In this document: one piece after another, positions 36,903 to 46,432 of the stretch
Layout: each line of letters begins with the position of its first letter
How positions within the stretch are numbered: position 1 is the first letter of the stretch
Source: an uncultured Clostridia bacterium
GTDB lineage: Bacteria > Bacillota > Clostridia > Oscillospirales > Acutalibacteraceae
Reading direction: 5' to 3'
Assembly (NCBI GenBank): GCA_946187325.1
Contig: CAMHQC010000005.1
Span: 1 to 64,000, forward strand
DNA length: 64,000 bases
The notes under the pieces: model-generated
Database searches by the model: none
Told to the model about the DNA's origin: nothing
The model's input: only the letters and a program-made list of their open reading frames with translations
Translations under genes and position numbers: made by a program

Positions 36903-38249
36903 TTAAAATCCCGGGAATCCGCCCGGCATTCCGGGCATCCTCATAGCGCGCCTTTTCTTGCCTTTTCCGCCGAACTGACGCATCATTTTTTGCATATCCT
37001 TTAGCTGTTTAAGAAGCCTGTTGACTTCCTCTACGCTTCTTCCCGAACCCGCGGCGATTCTGCGCTTACGGCTCGGATTTATTAAATCGGGTTTAGCTCT
37101 CTCGGCGGGAGTCATCGAAAGTATAATAGCCTCCGTCCAGTCGAGCGCTCGATCGTCGATATCGACGTCGTCGAGCTTATTGCCCATACCGGGAATTTTG
37201 GATAAGATGCCCTTTAACGGACCCATCTTTTTAATCTGTCCGAACTGGTCGAGCAGGTCGTTGAAGTCCATTTTATTCTGCATCATCTTTTTGGCGACCG
37301 CTTCGGCTTTTTCCTCATCGAGCTTTTCCTCAGCCTGTTCGATAAGGGTGAGTACATCGCCCATTCCGAGAATACGGCTCGCCATACGGTCGGGGTGGAA
37401 CTGCTCTAAATCCTCGAGCTTTTCGCCTGTACCCGCGAACTTAATCGGCTTGCCTGTAACTTTCTTTACGGACAGCGCCGCGCCGCCTCGGGTATCGCCG
37501 TCGAGCTTGGTAATAATAACACCCGAAACTTCGAGTAATTCATTAAAGCTCTTAGCGACGTTTACGGCGTCCTGACCTGTCATAGAGTCGATAACGAGCA
37601 GGATTTCTTGGGGATTAACCGCTGCCTTTAACTCTTTAAGCTCGTTCATAAGCGCTTCGTCGATATGAAGCCGTCCCGCTGTATCCAGAATAACTACGTC
37701 GTTACCGTAGTCCTTAGCGTGCTTAATAGCCTCTTTGGCAATTTTGACGGGCTTATCCTGACCCATCTCAAACACCTTAACCCCCGCCTTATCGCCGACA
37801 ACCTTGAGCTGTTCGATAGCCGCGGGACGATATACGTCGCAGGCAACGAGGAGCGGACGGTGATTCTGCTTTTTCAGCATAAGCGCGAGCTTACCGCTGT
37901 GGGTAGTTTTACCCGAACCCTGTAAACCGCACATCATAATAACCGTGGGCGGATGGGAAGCGAACTCGATACGGGAAGTTTCCGAGCCCATAAGCTCGGT
38001 TAGCTCCTCGTTTACTATTTTAATTACCATCTGAGCGGGAGTTAAACTCTCCATAACGTCGCTGCCGATAGCACGCTCGGTAACCTTGTTGGTAAATTCC
38101 TTAGCTACTTTATAGTTAACGTCCGCTTCGAGCAGGGCGAGACGCACCTCGCGCATAGCCTCTTTTACGTCGGACTCGCTTAACTTTCCTTTATTTCTAA
38201 GCCGCTTAAAAGCTCCCGAAAGTTTTTCGGATAAACCTTCAAATGCCAT
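36903..38249 (-). CDS. ffh: Signal recognition particle protein Ffh
   Basis: 'GLQGSGKTTHSGKLA', 'DTAGRLHIDE', Met-rich C-terminal M domain. Confidence 0.98.
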   Translation of the reverse strand: MAFEGLSEKLSGAFKRLRNKGKLSESDVKEAMREVRLALLEADVNYKVAKEFTNKVTERAIGSDVMESLTPAQMVIKIVNEELTELMGSETSRIEFASHPPTVIMMCGLQGSGKTTHSGKLALMLKKQNHRPLLVACDVYRPAAIEQLKVVGDKAGVKVFEMGQDKPVKIAKEAIKHAKDYGNDVVILDTAGRLHIDEALMNELKELKAAVNPQEILLVIDSMTGQDAVNVAKSFNELLEVSGVIITKLDGDTRGGAALSVKKVTGKPIKFAGTGEKLEDLEQFHPDRMASRILGMGDVLTLIEQAEEKLDEEKAEAVAKKMMQNKMDFNDLLDQFGQIKKMGPLKGILSKIPGMGNKLDDVDIDDRALDWTEAIILSMTPAERAKPDLINPSRKRRIAAGSGRSVEEVNRLLKQLKDMQKMMRQFGGKGKKRRAMRMPGMPGGFPGF

Positions 38250-38259
38250 AAGCCCACCT

Positions 38260-38598
38260 CTATTCGTGTAAAGATTTCGCGGTGGAGATAATCTTATCCA
38301 CCGTCTTTTTATCGTAATTATCGTACAGCTTTTCGGCTAAACTTTCGATTTCGTAAAGTCCGTTTTCGGTTTCCTGAAAACGCTTTAAAAGCCCGAGCTT
38401 TTCCTCGAACGAGTAAAGCCGTTTTTCAGCGCGCCTTATAGAATCCAAAACGCCTTGGCGCGTAATACCGAGCTGGTCGGAAATTTCCGAAAGCGAAAGG
38501 TCGTCGTTATAATAAAGGGTAACCGTTTTCTGCTGGGCTTCCTTTAAAAGCTGACCGTAAAAATCAAACAGCAGAGAAACTTCAATATTTTTTTCCAT
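38260..38598 (-). CDS. ylxM: YlxM family helix-turn-helix protein
   Basis: 'LLFDFYGQLLKEAQQKTVTLYYNDDLSLSEISDQLGITRQGVLDSIRRAEKRL'; upstream of ffh. Confidence 0.93.
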   Translation of the reverse strand: MEKNIEVSLLFDFYGQLLKEAQQKTVTLYYNDDLSLSEISDQLGITRQGVLDSIRRAEKRLYSFEEKLGLLKRFQETENGLYEIESLAEKLYDNYDKKTVDKIISTAKSLHE

Positions 38599-38989
38599 AT
38601 TAACTCCGCCTTACTGTTCCAAGTGTAAAGAAAAAAACTTTACAGCTCGATTATTATAATATAAAGAAGTCTAAATGTCAATACTAAACGGGACATTTTT
38701 TGTTAGAAAAAATTGACTATTTACGAGAAGAAAATGAGCAAGTTTAGTCAAAATTCTTGGAGATAATTTAGCAAAATACACAAAAACTCCCTCGTTAAAA
38801 CAAATATATTCCAAAATTACTATTTTTTATGTTAATTACGACAGTTGAAATGTGAAATTAATACACGTTTATGCGCATTTTTAACAAAGTTTTAAAAATC
38901 CAAATTAAAATGCGTTAAACGGTTTTATTTTTTTATAATGTATGTTATAATATGGTCAATATTATTCTCTATAAAGGGGAGTATACGCT

Positions 38990-39955
38990 ACGGACAATTC
39001 TTTTAGCATCGGAAGAACGGAACACGCGGTCGCGCTTTTCGGAAGCTTCGACGAAAACATCAAGTTAATCGAACGTGAATTTAACGTTAAAATTACCGTT
39101 CGCTCGGACGAACTCAAAATCAGCGGCGACGATGAAAACGTCTTTAAGACAGGCAAGGTTTTAGAAGCCCTTATGCACTTTATAAACCGGGGCGAAACTT
39201 TAAGCGAACAGAACGTGCGCTATTGTATCGCTACCGTTAAGGACGGTACTTCCGACAGCTTTCAAAAGCTTGCCGACGACTGCATATGTATTACCGCTAA
39301 GGGTAAGCCGATTAAGCCTAAAACAATAGGACAGAAGAAGTATTGTAAGGCGATTTCGGATAATACCATCACTTTCGGAGTAGGCCCCGCGGGAACGGGA
39401 AAAACCTACCTCGCGGTAGCTATGGCGGTAACGGCGTTCAGAAGCAAGCAGATTAACCGTATCATTTTAACGCGACCCGCCGTTGAAGCGGGAGAAAAGC
39501 TCGGATTTCTTCCGGGAGATTTACAGAGTAAAGTTGACCCGTATTTAAGGCCGCTTTACGACGCGCTGTTCGATATGTTGGGTGTGGAAACTTACCACAA
39601 ATATGTTGAAAAGGGCAATATTGAAATCGCGCCGCTCGCTTATATGAGAGGAAGAACGCTCGACGACAGCTTTATTATCTTGGACGAAGCCCAGAACACT
39701 ACTAAGGAACAGATGAAAATGTTTCTTACACGTTTAGGCTTTAACAGCAAGATGGTAATTACGGGCGATATCACTCAGATAGACCTTCCTCACGGAGCTA
39801 AAAGCGGACTTAAGGATTGCCTTAGAATACTTAGGGGAATAACCGATATAGCGCAGTGCAGCTTCAATGAAAAAGATGTCGTAAGGCATCGTTTGGTTCA
39901 GGACATTATTAAAGCTTACGAAAAAAACGAGGTGAAAAGGAATGACAGAAAATAA
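38990..39955 (+). CDS. PhoH-family ATPase; start inferred upstream of supplied ORF (ACG at 38990?)
   Basis: In-frame extension DNSFSIGRTEHAVALFGSFDENIKLIEREFNVKITVRSDELKISGDDENVFKTGKVLEALMHFINRGETL matches PhoH N-termini; RBS aaaggggag 8 nt before ACG; no in-frame ATG/GTG/TTG nearby. Confidence 0.75.
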   Translation, partial: TDNSFSIGRTEHAVALFGSFDENIKLIEREFNVKITVRSDELKISGDDENVFKTGKVLEALMHFINRGETLSEQNVRYCIATVKDGTSDSFQKLADDCICITAKGKPIKPKTIGQKKYCKAISDNTITFGVGPAGTGKTYLAVAMAVTAFRSKQINRIILTRPAVEAGEKLGFLPGDLQSKVDPYLRPLYDALFDMLGVETYHKYVEKGNIEIAPLAYMRGRTLDDSFIILDEAQNTTKEQMKMFLTRLGFNSKMVITGDITQIDLPHGAKSGLKDCLRILRGITDIAQCSFNEKDVVRHRLVQDIIKAYEKNEVKRNDRK

Positions 39956-40445
39956 AATCCGTGTAATTATCACGAACAAGCAGAAAGCGGTTAAGATTCC
40001 AACAGGACTGCGTATGCTCATAAGACGTTGCTGCCATGCCGTACTCGAACTCGAAAAGTTCGAGGGCCCCGCTGAAATTAGTGTAACATTTACTGATAAT
40101 GAGGAGATTAAAAAGCTCAACGCTCAGTACAGAAACATCGACGCAGCGACAGACGTACTCTCGTTCCCGATGGGCGAAAACGGCAAGTATGACTTAAACC
40201 ACGAAACAGGAGCAAAAATCCTCGGAGACATTGTAATTTCCATGGAGAAAGCTGTAGAGCAGGCGGACGCCTTCGACCACTCGTTACAGAGAGAGGTCGC
40301 TTACCTTACAGCGCACAGCGTGCTTCACCTTCTCGGATATGATCACGTTGAGAATATGGAAAAAGTCAGAATGAGAGAAAAGGAAGAACTCGTTATGGAA
40401 CAGCTGGGACTTCCCGCTTCCTCGAGTTATATTGTATCGGAGTGA
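39942..40445 (+). CDS. ybeY: Endoribonuclease YbeY
   Basis: 'RNIDAATDVLSFPMGE', 'LTAHSVLHLLGYDH'. Confidence 0.97.
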   Translation: MTENKIRVIITNKQKAVKIPTGLRMLIRRCCHAVLELEKFEGPAEISVTFTDNEEIKKLNAQYRNIDAATDVLSFPMGENGKYDLNHETGAKILGDIVISMEKAVEQADAFDHSLQREVAYLTAHSVLHLLGYDHVENMEKVRMREKEELVMEQLGLPASSSYIVSE

Positions 40446-40927
40446 AAAAACAGGTAAAAAGTTTTTTCTACGCGTTCTACGGCGTCTGGACCGCGCTGAA
40501 AACGGAAGGACATCTAAGGTTTCATTTCGTCGCGGCTGTTTACGTTATAATTTTCAGCTTTCCATATAAATTAAGCGCGGAAAAATTCGCCGTAGTTTTA
40601 CTTATCATAGCGGGAGTAATCGGCTCGGAGCTGTTTAATACGGCGCTCGAGAGATTGTGCGACACGGTAACTGCCGAGTATGACAAAAACATTAAATTCG
40701 TAAAGGATTTAAGCGCGGCGGCGGTACTTGTGTCCGCGGCGGCAGCCGTAGCGGTTGCGTTCTTATTCTATTTCGATTTAAAGAAAATATCGGAGATTGC
40801 GGGTAGTATTACCGGCAATCCGCCGCTATTGATTTTATTCATACTTTCGATTATAATATCGGTAGTATTTATAGCGGCAGGCCCGATAGGAATTAAGAAA
40901 TTTTTTAACAAATTATTTCACAGATAA
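40442..40927 (+). CDS. Diacylglycerol kinase family protein
   Basis: 'EGHLRFHFVAAVYVI', 'GSELFNTALERLCD'; between ybeY and era. Confidence 0.9.
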   Translation: MKKQVKSFFYAFYGVWTALKTEGHLRFHFVAAVYVIIFSFPYKLSAEKFAVVLLIIAGVIGSELFNTALERLCDTVTAEYDKNIKFVKDLSAAAVLVSAAAAVAVAFLFYFDLKKISEIAGSITGNPPLLILFILSIIISVVFIAAGPIGIKKFFNKLFHR

Positions 40928-40955
40928 AAGTCGGCACTTGTGCCGGCTTTTGTTG
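40927..40955 (+). terminator. Terminator after the diacylglycerol kinase gene
   Basis: AAAGTCGGCAC-TT-GTGCCGGCTTTT. Confidence 0.6.
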
Positions 40956-40987
40956 TAGCTTGACCACAGCCGTGAAAGAGGTATATT

Positions 40988-41908
40988 ATGAATAAAAATC
41001 AAAATAAAAAATCAGCGTTTATCGCGATAGTAGGACGACCGAATGTGGGCAAGAGCTCGCTTTTAAACCGTATGCTCGGGGCTAAGATAGCTATAGTGTC
41101 AAGCAAGCCTCAAACTACCCGAAACAGAATTACAGGCGTACTCACCGAGGGCGATGTTCAGCTCGTTTTCGTGGATACACCGGGTATGCACAAGCCTAAG
41201 AACAGTCTCGGAAAATATATGGTGCGTTCGGTAAGCGAGAGCGTTAACGGCGTGGACTGCTGTATGCTCGTAGTTGAAGCCGGCAAGGAAGCGGGTCCTA
41301 CGGAACTCAACTTAATCGAAAAATTTAAGGCGATGGAAATGCCTGTAATTCTCGCGATTAATAAAATCGACACGCTTAAAGAAAAAGACACGCTTATGAA
41401 ACAGATTTTAGCCTACAGTAAGCTTTATGATTTCGAGGCGGTTGTACCTGTAAGCGCTGCCGACGGCAACGGCATCGACGAGCTAAAGGACGAGCTTAAA
41501 AGACAGTCGATGGAGGGCGGATTTTTCTTCGACAGCGACACCTTAACCGACCAGCCCGAGAGAGTTTTAGCGAGCGAAATGATTAGGGAAAAAATCCTTA
41601 GACTTTGCGACAAGGAAATTCCGCACGGAATAGCCGTAGTTATCGAAAAAATGAGAATGCGCGAGAATAAGGACATTCTCGATATAGACGCTGTGATTTA
41701 CTGCGAAAGAGAAACTCATAAGCGCATTTTAATCGGAAAACACGGAAGTATGCTCAAAAAAATCTCCACATTCTCAAGACAGGATATGGAAAACTTTTTC
41801 GGATGTAAGGTGTTTTTACAGACGTGGATTAAGGTTAAAGAGGATTGGCGCAACAGCGAGCGTATGATGAGAAATTTCGGATACGACGAAAACGATTTTA
41901 AACAGTAA
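40988..41908 (+). CDS. era: GTPase Era
   Basis: 'GRPNVGKSSLLNRMLG', 'DTPGMHKPKNSLGKYM', C-terminal KH. Confidence 0.98.
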   Translation: MNKNQNKKSAFIAIVGRPNVGKSSLLNRMLGAKIAIVSSKPQTTRNRITGVLTEGDVQLVFVDTPGMHKPKNSLGKYMVRSVSESVNGVDCCMLVVEAGKEAGPTELNLIEKFKAMEMPVILAINKIDTLKEKDTLMKQILAYSKLYDFEAVVPVSAADGNGIDELKDELKRQSMEGGFFFDSDTLTDQPERVLASEMIREKILRLCDKEIPHGIAVVIEKMRMRENKDILDIDAVIYCERETHKRILIGKHGSMLKKISTFSRQDMENFFGCKVFLQTWIKVKEDWRNSERMMRNFGYDENDFKQ

Positions 41909-41939
41909 ATTTTTACAGCCGGCTTGTATGGAAATAATT

Positions 41940-41967
41940 ACTGACTGCCGAGAACTGAATACTGATT
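41940..41967. repeat. 7-bp-period degenerate tandem repeat
   Basis: ACTGACT GCCGAGA ACTGAAT ACTGATT. Confidence 0.5.
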
Positions 41968-42000
41968 ACCTTTCGACGAACAATAATACAGGGTGACATT

Positions 42001-42174
42001 ATGAACGAACTCGACGCGTGGAATTCATTTCTGCACAGCGGCAGTATTTATGATTATTTAATTTATAAAAGTATCCACAACGACAGAACCGAAGAACATA
42101 ATTCGGAGAGTAATAATGAAATTTATAACCAACGGACTTATAATCAGGGAACAGAATATCGGGGAGAAGGATAA
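42001..42174 (+). CDS. YqzL-like small protein overlapping recO start
   Basis: MNELDAWNSFLHSGSIYDYLIYKSIHND... resembles YqzL ('W..F..SG.ID.YL..K'); located between era and recO. Not in ORF track. Confidence 0.65.
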   Translation: MNELDAWNSFLHSGSIYDYLIYKSIHNDRTEEHNSESNNEIYNQRTYNQGTEYRGEG

Positions 42175-42865
42175 GCTCGTAACCGTACTGAGCGAGGCGG
42201 GGGGCGTTATTAAAGCGTTCGTACACGGAGCTAAGGATATAAAAAGCTCTAAGTCAGCCGCGACGGGACTTCTATCGTACTCAAGGCTTACGCTTCACAA
42301 GCGCAAGGACGCTTATCTTATCTCGGACGCTAAGACGATAAATATATTCCCGGGGCTGAGGAACAGTATCGAGAATATGTATTCTGCCCAGTATTTCTGC
42401 GAATTAGCGGCGGTAATCTGTCCGAAAGAATCAAAAGCCGAAGAACAGCTAAAGCTGATTTTAAACGCGCTTTATCTTCTTTCGGAAAACAAGCGCGGTT
42501 TACTTATAGTCAAGCCGTGCGTAGAATTTCGGCTTATGTGCTTAGCGGGATATATGCCCGATATTATGATGTGTTCAAGCTGTGGAGAATATGAGAAGGA
42601 AGTAATGTTCTTTCTGCCTAAGCTCGGGCAGTTTATCTGTAAGGACTGTTACGAAAAGAACGAAAATACCGAATATAAAATTAAGCTTAACCCGAGTACC
42701 GTAACGGCGATGAGGCATTGCTGTTACGCCGATACTCAGAAGCTGTTTTCTTTCTCGCTGCCCGAGAACGATTTAAAAGTTCTGAATTTTTGCGGCGAGG
42801 AGTACATAAAGTTTATACTTGAGCGTGATTTTAAAACGCTCAGATTTCTAAAAGGACTACTGTAA
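42116..42865 (+). CDS. recO: DNA repair protein RecO
   Basis: 'TNGLIIREQNIGEKDKLVTVLSEAGGVIKAFVHGAK', zinc motif CSSC...CKDC. Confidence 0.95.
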   Translation: MKFITNGLIIREQNIGEKDKLVTVLSEAGGVIKAFVHGAKDIKSSKSAATGLLSYSRLTLHKRKDAYLISDAKTINIFPGLRNSIENMYSAQYFCELAAVICPKESKAEEQLKLILNALYLLSENKRGLLIVKPCVEFRLMCLAGYMPDIMMCSSCGEYEKEVMFFLPKLGQFICKDCYEKNENTEYKIKLNPSTVTAMRHCCYADTQKLFSFSLPENDLKVLNFCGEEYIKFILERDFKTLRFLKGLL

Positions 42866-45222
42866 TGGAACGACATTATCAATCACTTGAACTGGATAAA
42901 ATATTAAACCTGTTAGCCGACAAGACGTCGTGCGCGGAGAGCCGCGAAGCAGCGCTCAATCTAAAGCCCGAGTTCAACCTCGCTAAAGCGGAAAAGAACC
43001 TCAAAATGACGGACGACGCGTATGTGCTTACGGGTAAATACGGCGCGCCGTCGTTTTACAACCTCAAAAGCCCCGCAAACGAACTGCGCCGGGGCGAAGC
43101 GGGCGGACTTCTAAATATAAAGGAACTGCTCAAAATCGCCGAGGTTTTAAGAATTATTAGAGCCGTTAAGGGATGGCAGTCGAAATGCTCGGGGGAAAAG
43201 ACCTCGCTCGATATGCTGTTTCAGGGCTTAGTTGTTAATAAATTCCTTGAGGATAAAATCCGCTCGTGCATTATAAGCGACGAGGAAATCGCTGACAACG
43301 CCTCCCCCGCTTTATCGGATATCCGCAGAAAAATCAGAAACGCCGCCTCGAAAGCGCGCCAGTCGCTCGAGAAAATTATCCACAGCAGTACATATCAGAA
43401 GTATCTGCAGGATACCATCATTACTCAGCGCGACGGCAGGTACGTTGTACCCGTAAAGGCGGAGTGCCGGGGTAACGTACCGGGGCTTGTACACGATACG
43501 AGCTCGAGCGGTCAGACTGTTTTTATCGAGCCGATGGGAGTAGTTCAAGCGAACAACGACATCAAGGTACTTATCTCGAAAGAGGACGCGGAGATTGAGC
43601 GAATATTATTTGAGTTATCGGCTTTAGCGGGTTCATACGCCGACGTAATTATCGGAAGCTACGAATGTTTAGCCGAGCTTAACCTCATATTTGCCAAGGC
43701 GGATTTAGCGTATTCGATGAAGGCGGCTATGCCGAAATTAAACGACAAGGGCGTTATCGCGCTCAAAAAGGCTCGCCATCCCCTTATTCCGTCCGACAAG
43801 GTTGTGCCGATAGACGTAACTCTCGGAAAGGATTTCGACACACTGGTTATCACAGGCCCCAACACAGGCGGTAAGACCGTTACGCTTAAAACTATCGGGC
43901 TTTTGACGCTTATGGCGATGTGCGGACTTATGATACCCGCGGGCGAGGGCAGCGAGCTGTCGGTATTCCGCAGGGTTTTAGTCGATATAGGCGATGAACA
44001 GAGTATCGAGCAAAACCTCTCGACCTTCTCGGCTCATATGACTAATATAATCGGCATACTCAAAAAAGCGAACTCGTCAACCTTAGCGCTTATAGACGAG
44101 CTCGGGGCGGGTACGGATCCCGTAGAGGGCGCGGCTTTAGCGATAGCTATTCTCGAAAAACTCAGAGACCGCGGGGCTAAAATCGCGAGTACAACGCATT
44201 ACGCCGAGTTAAAGGAATTCGCTCTCAGAACCGACGGTATAGAAAACGGAAGCTGTGAGTTCGATATTAAAACCTTACGCCCGACGTATAAGCTTCTTAT
44301 CGGAGTTCCCGGAAAAAGTAACGCGTTCGCGATAAGCCGCAGGTTAGGTATGGACGAAAACGTGGTTATTCGCGCTCAGGAACTCGTCAGCGGCGACAGC
44401 CGACAGTTCGAGGACGTAGTTACCAAGCTCGAGAGCCGCCGCCAGAGTCTCGAAAAACAGCTCGAAAACGCTCAGCGCTTAACTCAGAAAGCCAACACGG
44501 AAAAGCAAAAGGCTGAAAACGAGCTTCAAAAGGCTAAACAAAGGGCTGAAAACGAAATCGAAAAAGCGAGAGCCGAGGCGGAGCGGATTGTATCGCGCAC
44601 AAAGGCTCAGGCTTACGCGCTTTTGGACGAGATGGAAAAAGCTAAAAAAGAGCGGGATAACTCAAAGAGCCGAGCGTTTCTCAGACGCGCGATTAATAAA
44701 ATAGAGGACAGCTCGAATCCTGTCGAGGACAGAAAGGAACAGGAAGATTACAAGCTTCCGAGACCGCTTAAAGCAGGCGACAATGTTCTTATCTACGATA
44801 TCGACAAGGACGCGGTTGTGCTTGAGCCGCCCGACAAGGACGATATGGTTATGGTTCAGGCGGGCATAATAAAGACGAGGGTTAAACTTACAAACCTACG
44901 CCTTAAAAAATCCGAGGCTAAGAAAGCTCCGACGTATAAAAACCGCAGCCGCAATATTTCTTCCAACGTCGATATACGCCCGAGCACCGAGGTTGACGTT
45001 CGGGGACAGACCGCTATAGAAGCGATTATGGCGGTGGATTCCGCGATAGATAACGCGATACTCTCGAATATAGAAACCCTGACGATTATTCACGGCAAAG
45101 GCACGGGAGTATTAAGAAAAGAAATTCAAAAGCATTTAAGAACGGTTAAGTTCGTTAAGAGCTTTAGGCTCGGAAACTTCGGCGAGGGCGAAAGCGGAGT
45201 TACGATTGTTACGCTAAAATAG
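42865..45222 (+). CDS. mutS2: Endonuclease MutS2 with Smr domain
   Basis: 'VITGPNTGGKTVTLKTIGLL', 'DELGAGTDPVEGAALA', C-terminal 'VDVRGQTAIEA...IIHGKGTGVLR'. Confidence 0.98.
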   Translation: MERHYQSLELDKILNLLADKTSCAESREAALNLKPEFNLAKAEKNLKMTDDAYVLTGKYGAPSFYNLKSPANELRRGEAGGLLNIKELLKIAEVLRIIRAVKGWQSKCSGEKTSLDMLFQGLVVNKFLEDKIRSCIISDEEIADNASPALSDIRRKIRNAASKARQSLEKIIHSSTYQKYLQDTIITQRDGRYVVPVKAECRGNVPGLVHDTSSSGQTVFIEPMGVVQANNDIKVLISKEDAEIERILFELSALAGSYADVIIGSYECLAELNLIFAKADLAYSMKAAMPKLNDKGVIALKKARHPLIPSDKVVPIDVTLGKDFDTLVITGPNTGGKTVTLKTIGLLTLMAMCGLMIPAGEGSELSVFRRVLVDIGDEQSIEQNLSTFSAHMTNIIGILKKANSSTLALIDELGAGTDPVEGAALAIAILEKLRDRGAKIASTTHYAELKEFALRTDGIENGSCEFDIKTLRPTYKLLIGVPGKSNAFAISRRLGMDENVVIRAQELVSGDSRQFEDVVTKLESRRQSLEKQLENAQRLTQKANTEKQKAENELQKAKQRAENEIEKARAEAERIVSRTKAQAYALLDEMEKAKKERDNSKSRAFLRRAINKIEDSSNPVEDRKEQEDYKLPRPLKAGDNVLIYDIDKDAVVLEPPDKDDMVMVQAGIIKTRVKLTNLRLKKSEAKKAPTYKNRSRNISSNVDIRPSTEVDVRGQTAIEAIMAVDSAIDNAILSNIETLTIIHGKGTGVLRKEIQKHLRTVKFVKSFRLGNFGEGESGVTIVTLK

Positions 45223-45373
45223 TTGAAAGTTGATAGTGGATAGTTGATAGTTTCGGTCGAGAATAAAAAATGATATAAAAATAAAACTCAGTTCCCGACC
45301 GAATCAATATGCAAGCTTCGCTTGCAATTTTAAATCTAAATCCTATATCCTACACCCTACATCCTAAATCTTA
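45220..45373. repeat. Composite intergenic element: heptamer arrays flanking a hairpin-bounded core
   Basis: TAGTTGA AAGTTGA TAGTGGA TAGTTGA TAGTTTC; inverted TTCGGTCG (45252) / CGACCGAA (45296); AAATCTA AATCCTA TATCCTA CACCCTA CATCCTA AATCTTA. Confidence 0.75.
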
Positions 45374-45435
45374 CGCCTTGAAAAATAAAAATTATTGTGT
45401 TAGAATAGTTAAAACTTAGTATGGAGGTATGAATT

Positions 45436-45633
45436 ATGGCAATTACAAAATCTTCAATTATCGGCGATGTGCTCGATAAATATCCTCAGACCGCTCCGAT
45501 ATTTCTTTCTATCGGTATGCACTGCTTAGGATGCCCCGCTTCCAGAGGCGAATCCGTAGAGGACGCCTGCACTGTTCACGGCGTTAATCCCGACGACCTT
45601 ATCGAGAAGCTTAACGCGGCAATCGCTCAGTAA
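45436..45633 (+). CDS. DUF1858 domain protein
   Basis: 'DVLDKYPQTAPIFLSIGMHCLGCPASRGESVEDACTVHGVNPDDLIEKLN'. Confidence 0.9.
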   Translation: MAITKSSIIGDVLDKYPQTAPIFLSIGMHCLGCPASRGESVEDACTVHGVNPDDLIEKLNAAIAQ

Positions 45634-46289
45634 TGGACAAGCTTATAAATCTTGATGAAAGATTAGAAATGTGCGCAAGCCTTGTACGAGAGAGTGCAAG
45701 GCTTGCTGACGTTGGATGCGACCACGCTTACCTTTCGATATTGCTCTTAAAAAGCGGAAAGATAAGCTTCGCGGTAGCCTCCGACATCAACGAAAAACCG
45801 CTCAAAAGCGGTGAGGAGAACGCCCGAAAATACGGCGTTCAAAATATAGAATTCCGCTTAGGCTCGGGGCTTAGAGAGATAAAACCCGAGGATAAAATTA
45901 CCGACGTGGTTATCGCGGGAATGGGCGGAGAAATTATAAGCAAAATTATAGACGAAAGCCCTCTTACTAAGGACAATAGCCTGAACCTCGTGTTGCAGCC
46001 GATGACCAAAAGCGAGGAGCTTATCTCGTATCTTTACGAAAACGGCTTCGAGATTTCAAAACAAAAATGCGTAGTCAGCAAGGGCAAATGTTACACGGTT
46101 ATCTCGGCGTTTTACAGCGGTAATTCTCCCGAGATTGACGAAGCCTTTAAGTACACGGGCAAGCTCGATTTAAACGACGAAACAAACCGTCGTTTTATTA
46201 AGTCGGAAATCAGACATCTCGAAAACAAAAGCAAGGGCGACAGCTCGCTTTCGGCGGTTATCGAAAAGTTAAAAAAGGTGATAGTGTGA
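45633..46289 (+). CDS. trmK: tRNA (adenine22-N1)-methyltransferase
   Basis: 'RLADVGCDHAYLSILLLKSG', 'VIAGMGGEIISKII', 'LVLQPMTKSEELISYL'. Confidence 0.95.
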   Translation: MDKLINLDERLEMCASLVRESARLADVGCDHAYLSILLLKSGKISFAVASDINEKPLKSGEENARKYGVQNIEFRLGSGLREIKPEDKITDVVIAGMGGEIISKIIDESPLTKDNSLNLVLQPMTKSEELISYLYENGFEISKQKCVVSKGKCYTVISAFYSGNSPEIDEAFKYTGKLDLNDETNRRFIKSEIRHLENKSKGDSSLSAVIEKLKKVIV

Positions 46290-46303
46290 AAATTCACACT
46301 ATC
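46280..46303 (+). terminator. Perfect palindrome overlapping the trmK stop codon
   Basis: GATAGTGTGAA-AA-TTCACACTATC; TGA stop lies inside the left arm; weak T-run. Confidence 0.4.
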
Positions 46304-46317
46304 AAAGATTTATGTTG

Positions 46318-46426
46318 TCCGCCCGGTTTGCCGCAAACGGCAACGGGCGATGACTACAATCGCCATACACGCCTTATACGCCCACGGTAAGGCTGTAGGG
46401 AATTTCAATGTCTATTTGTGGGCGGA
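46318..46426 (+). promoter_or_regulatory. Possible structured leader upstream of Nif3-like gene
   Basis: TCCGCCC (46318-46324) pairs GGGCGGA (46420-46426) next to the RBS; internal stems TTGCCG/CGGCAA, GGCGA/TCGCC, GCCTT/AAGGC; alternative CGCCCG/CGGGCG pairing. Confidence 0.5.
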
Positions 46427-46432
46427 AAGGCT

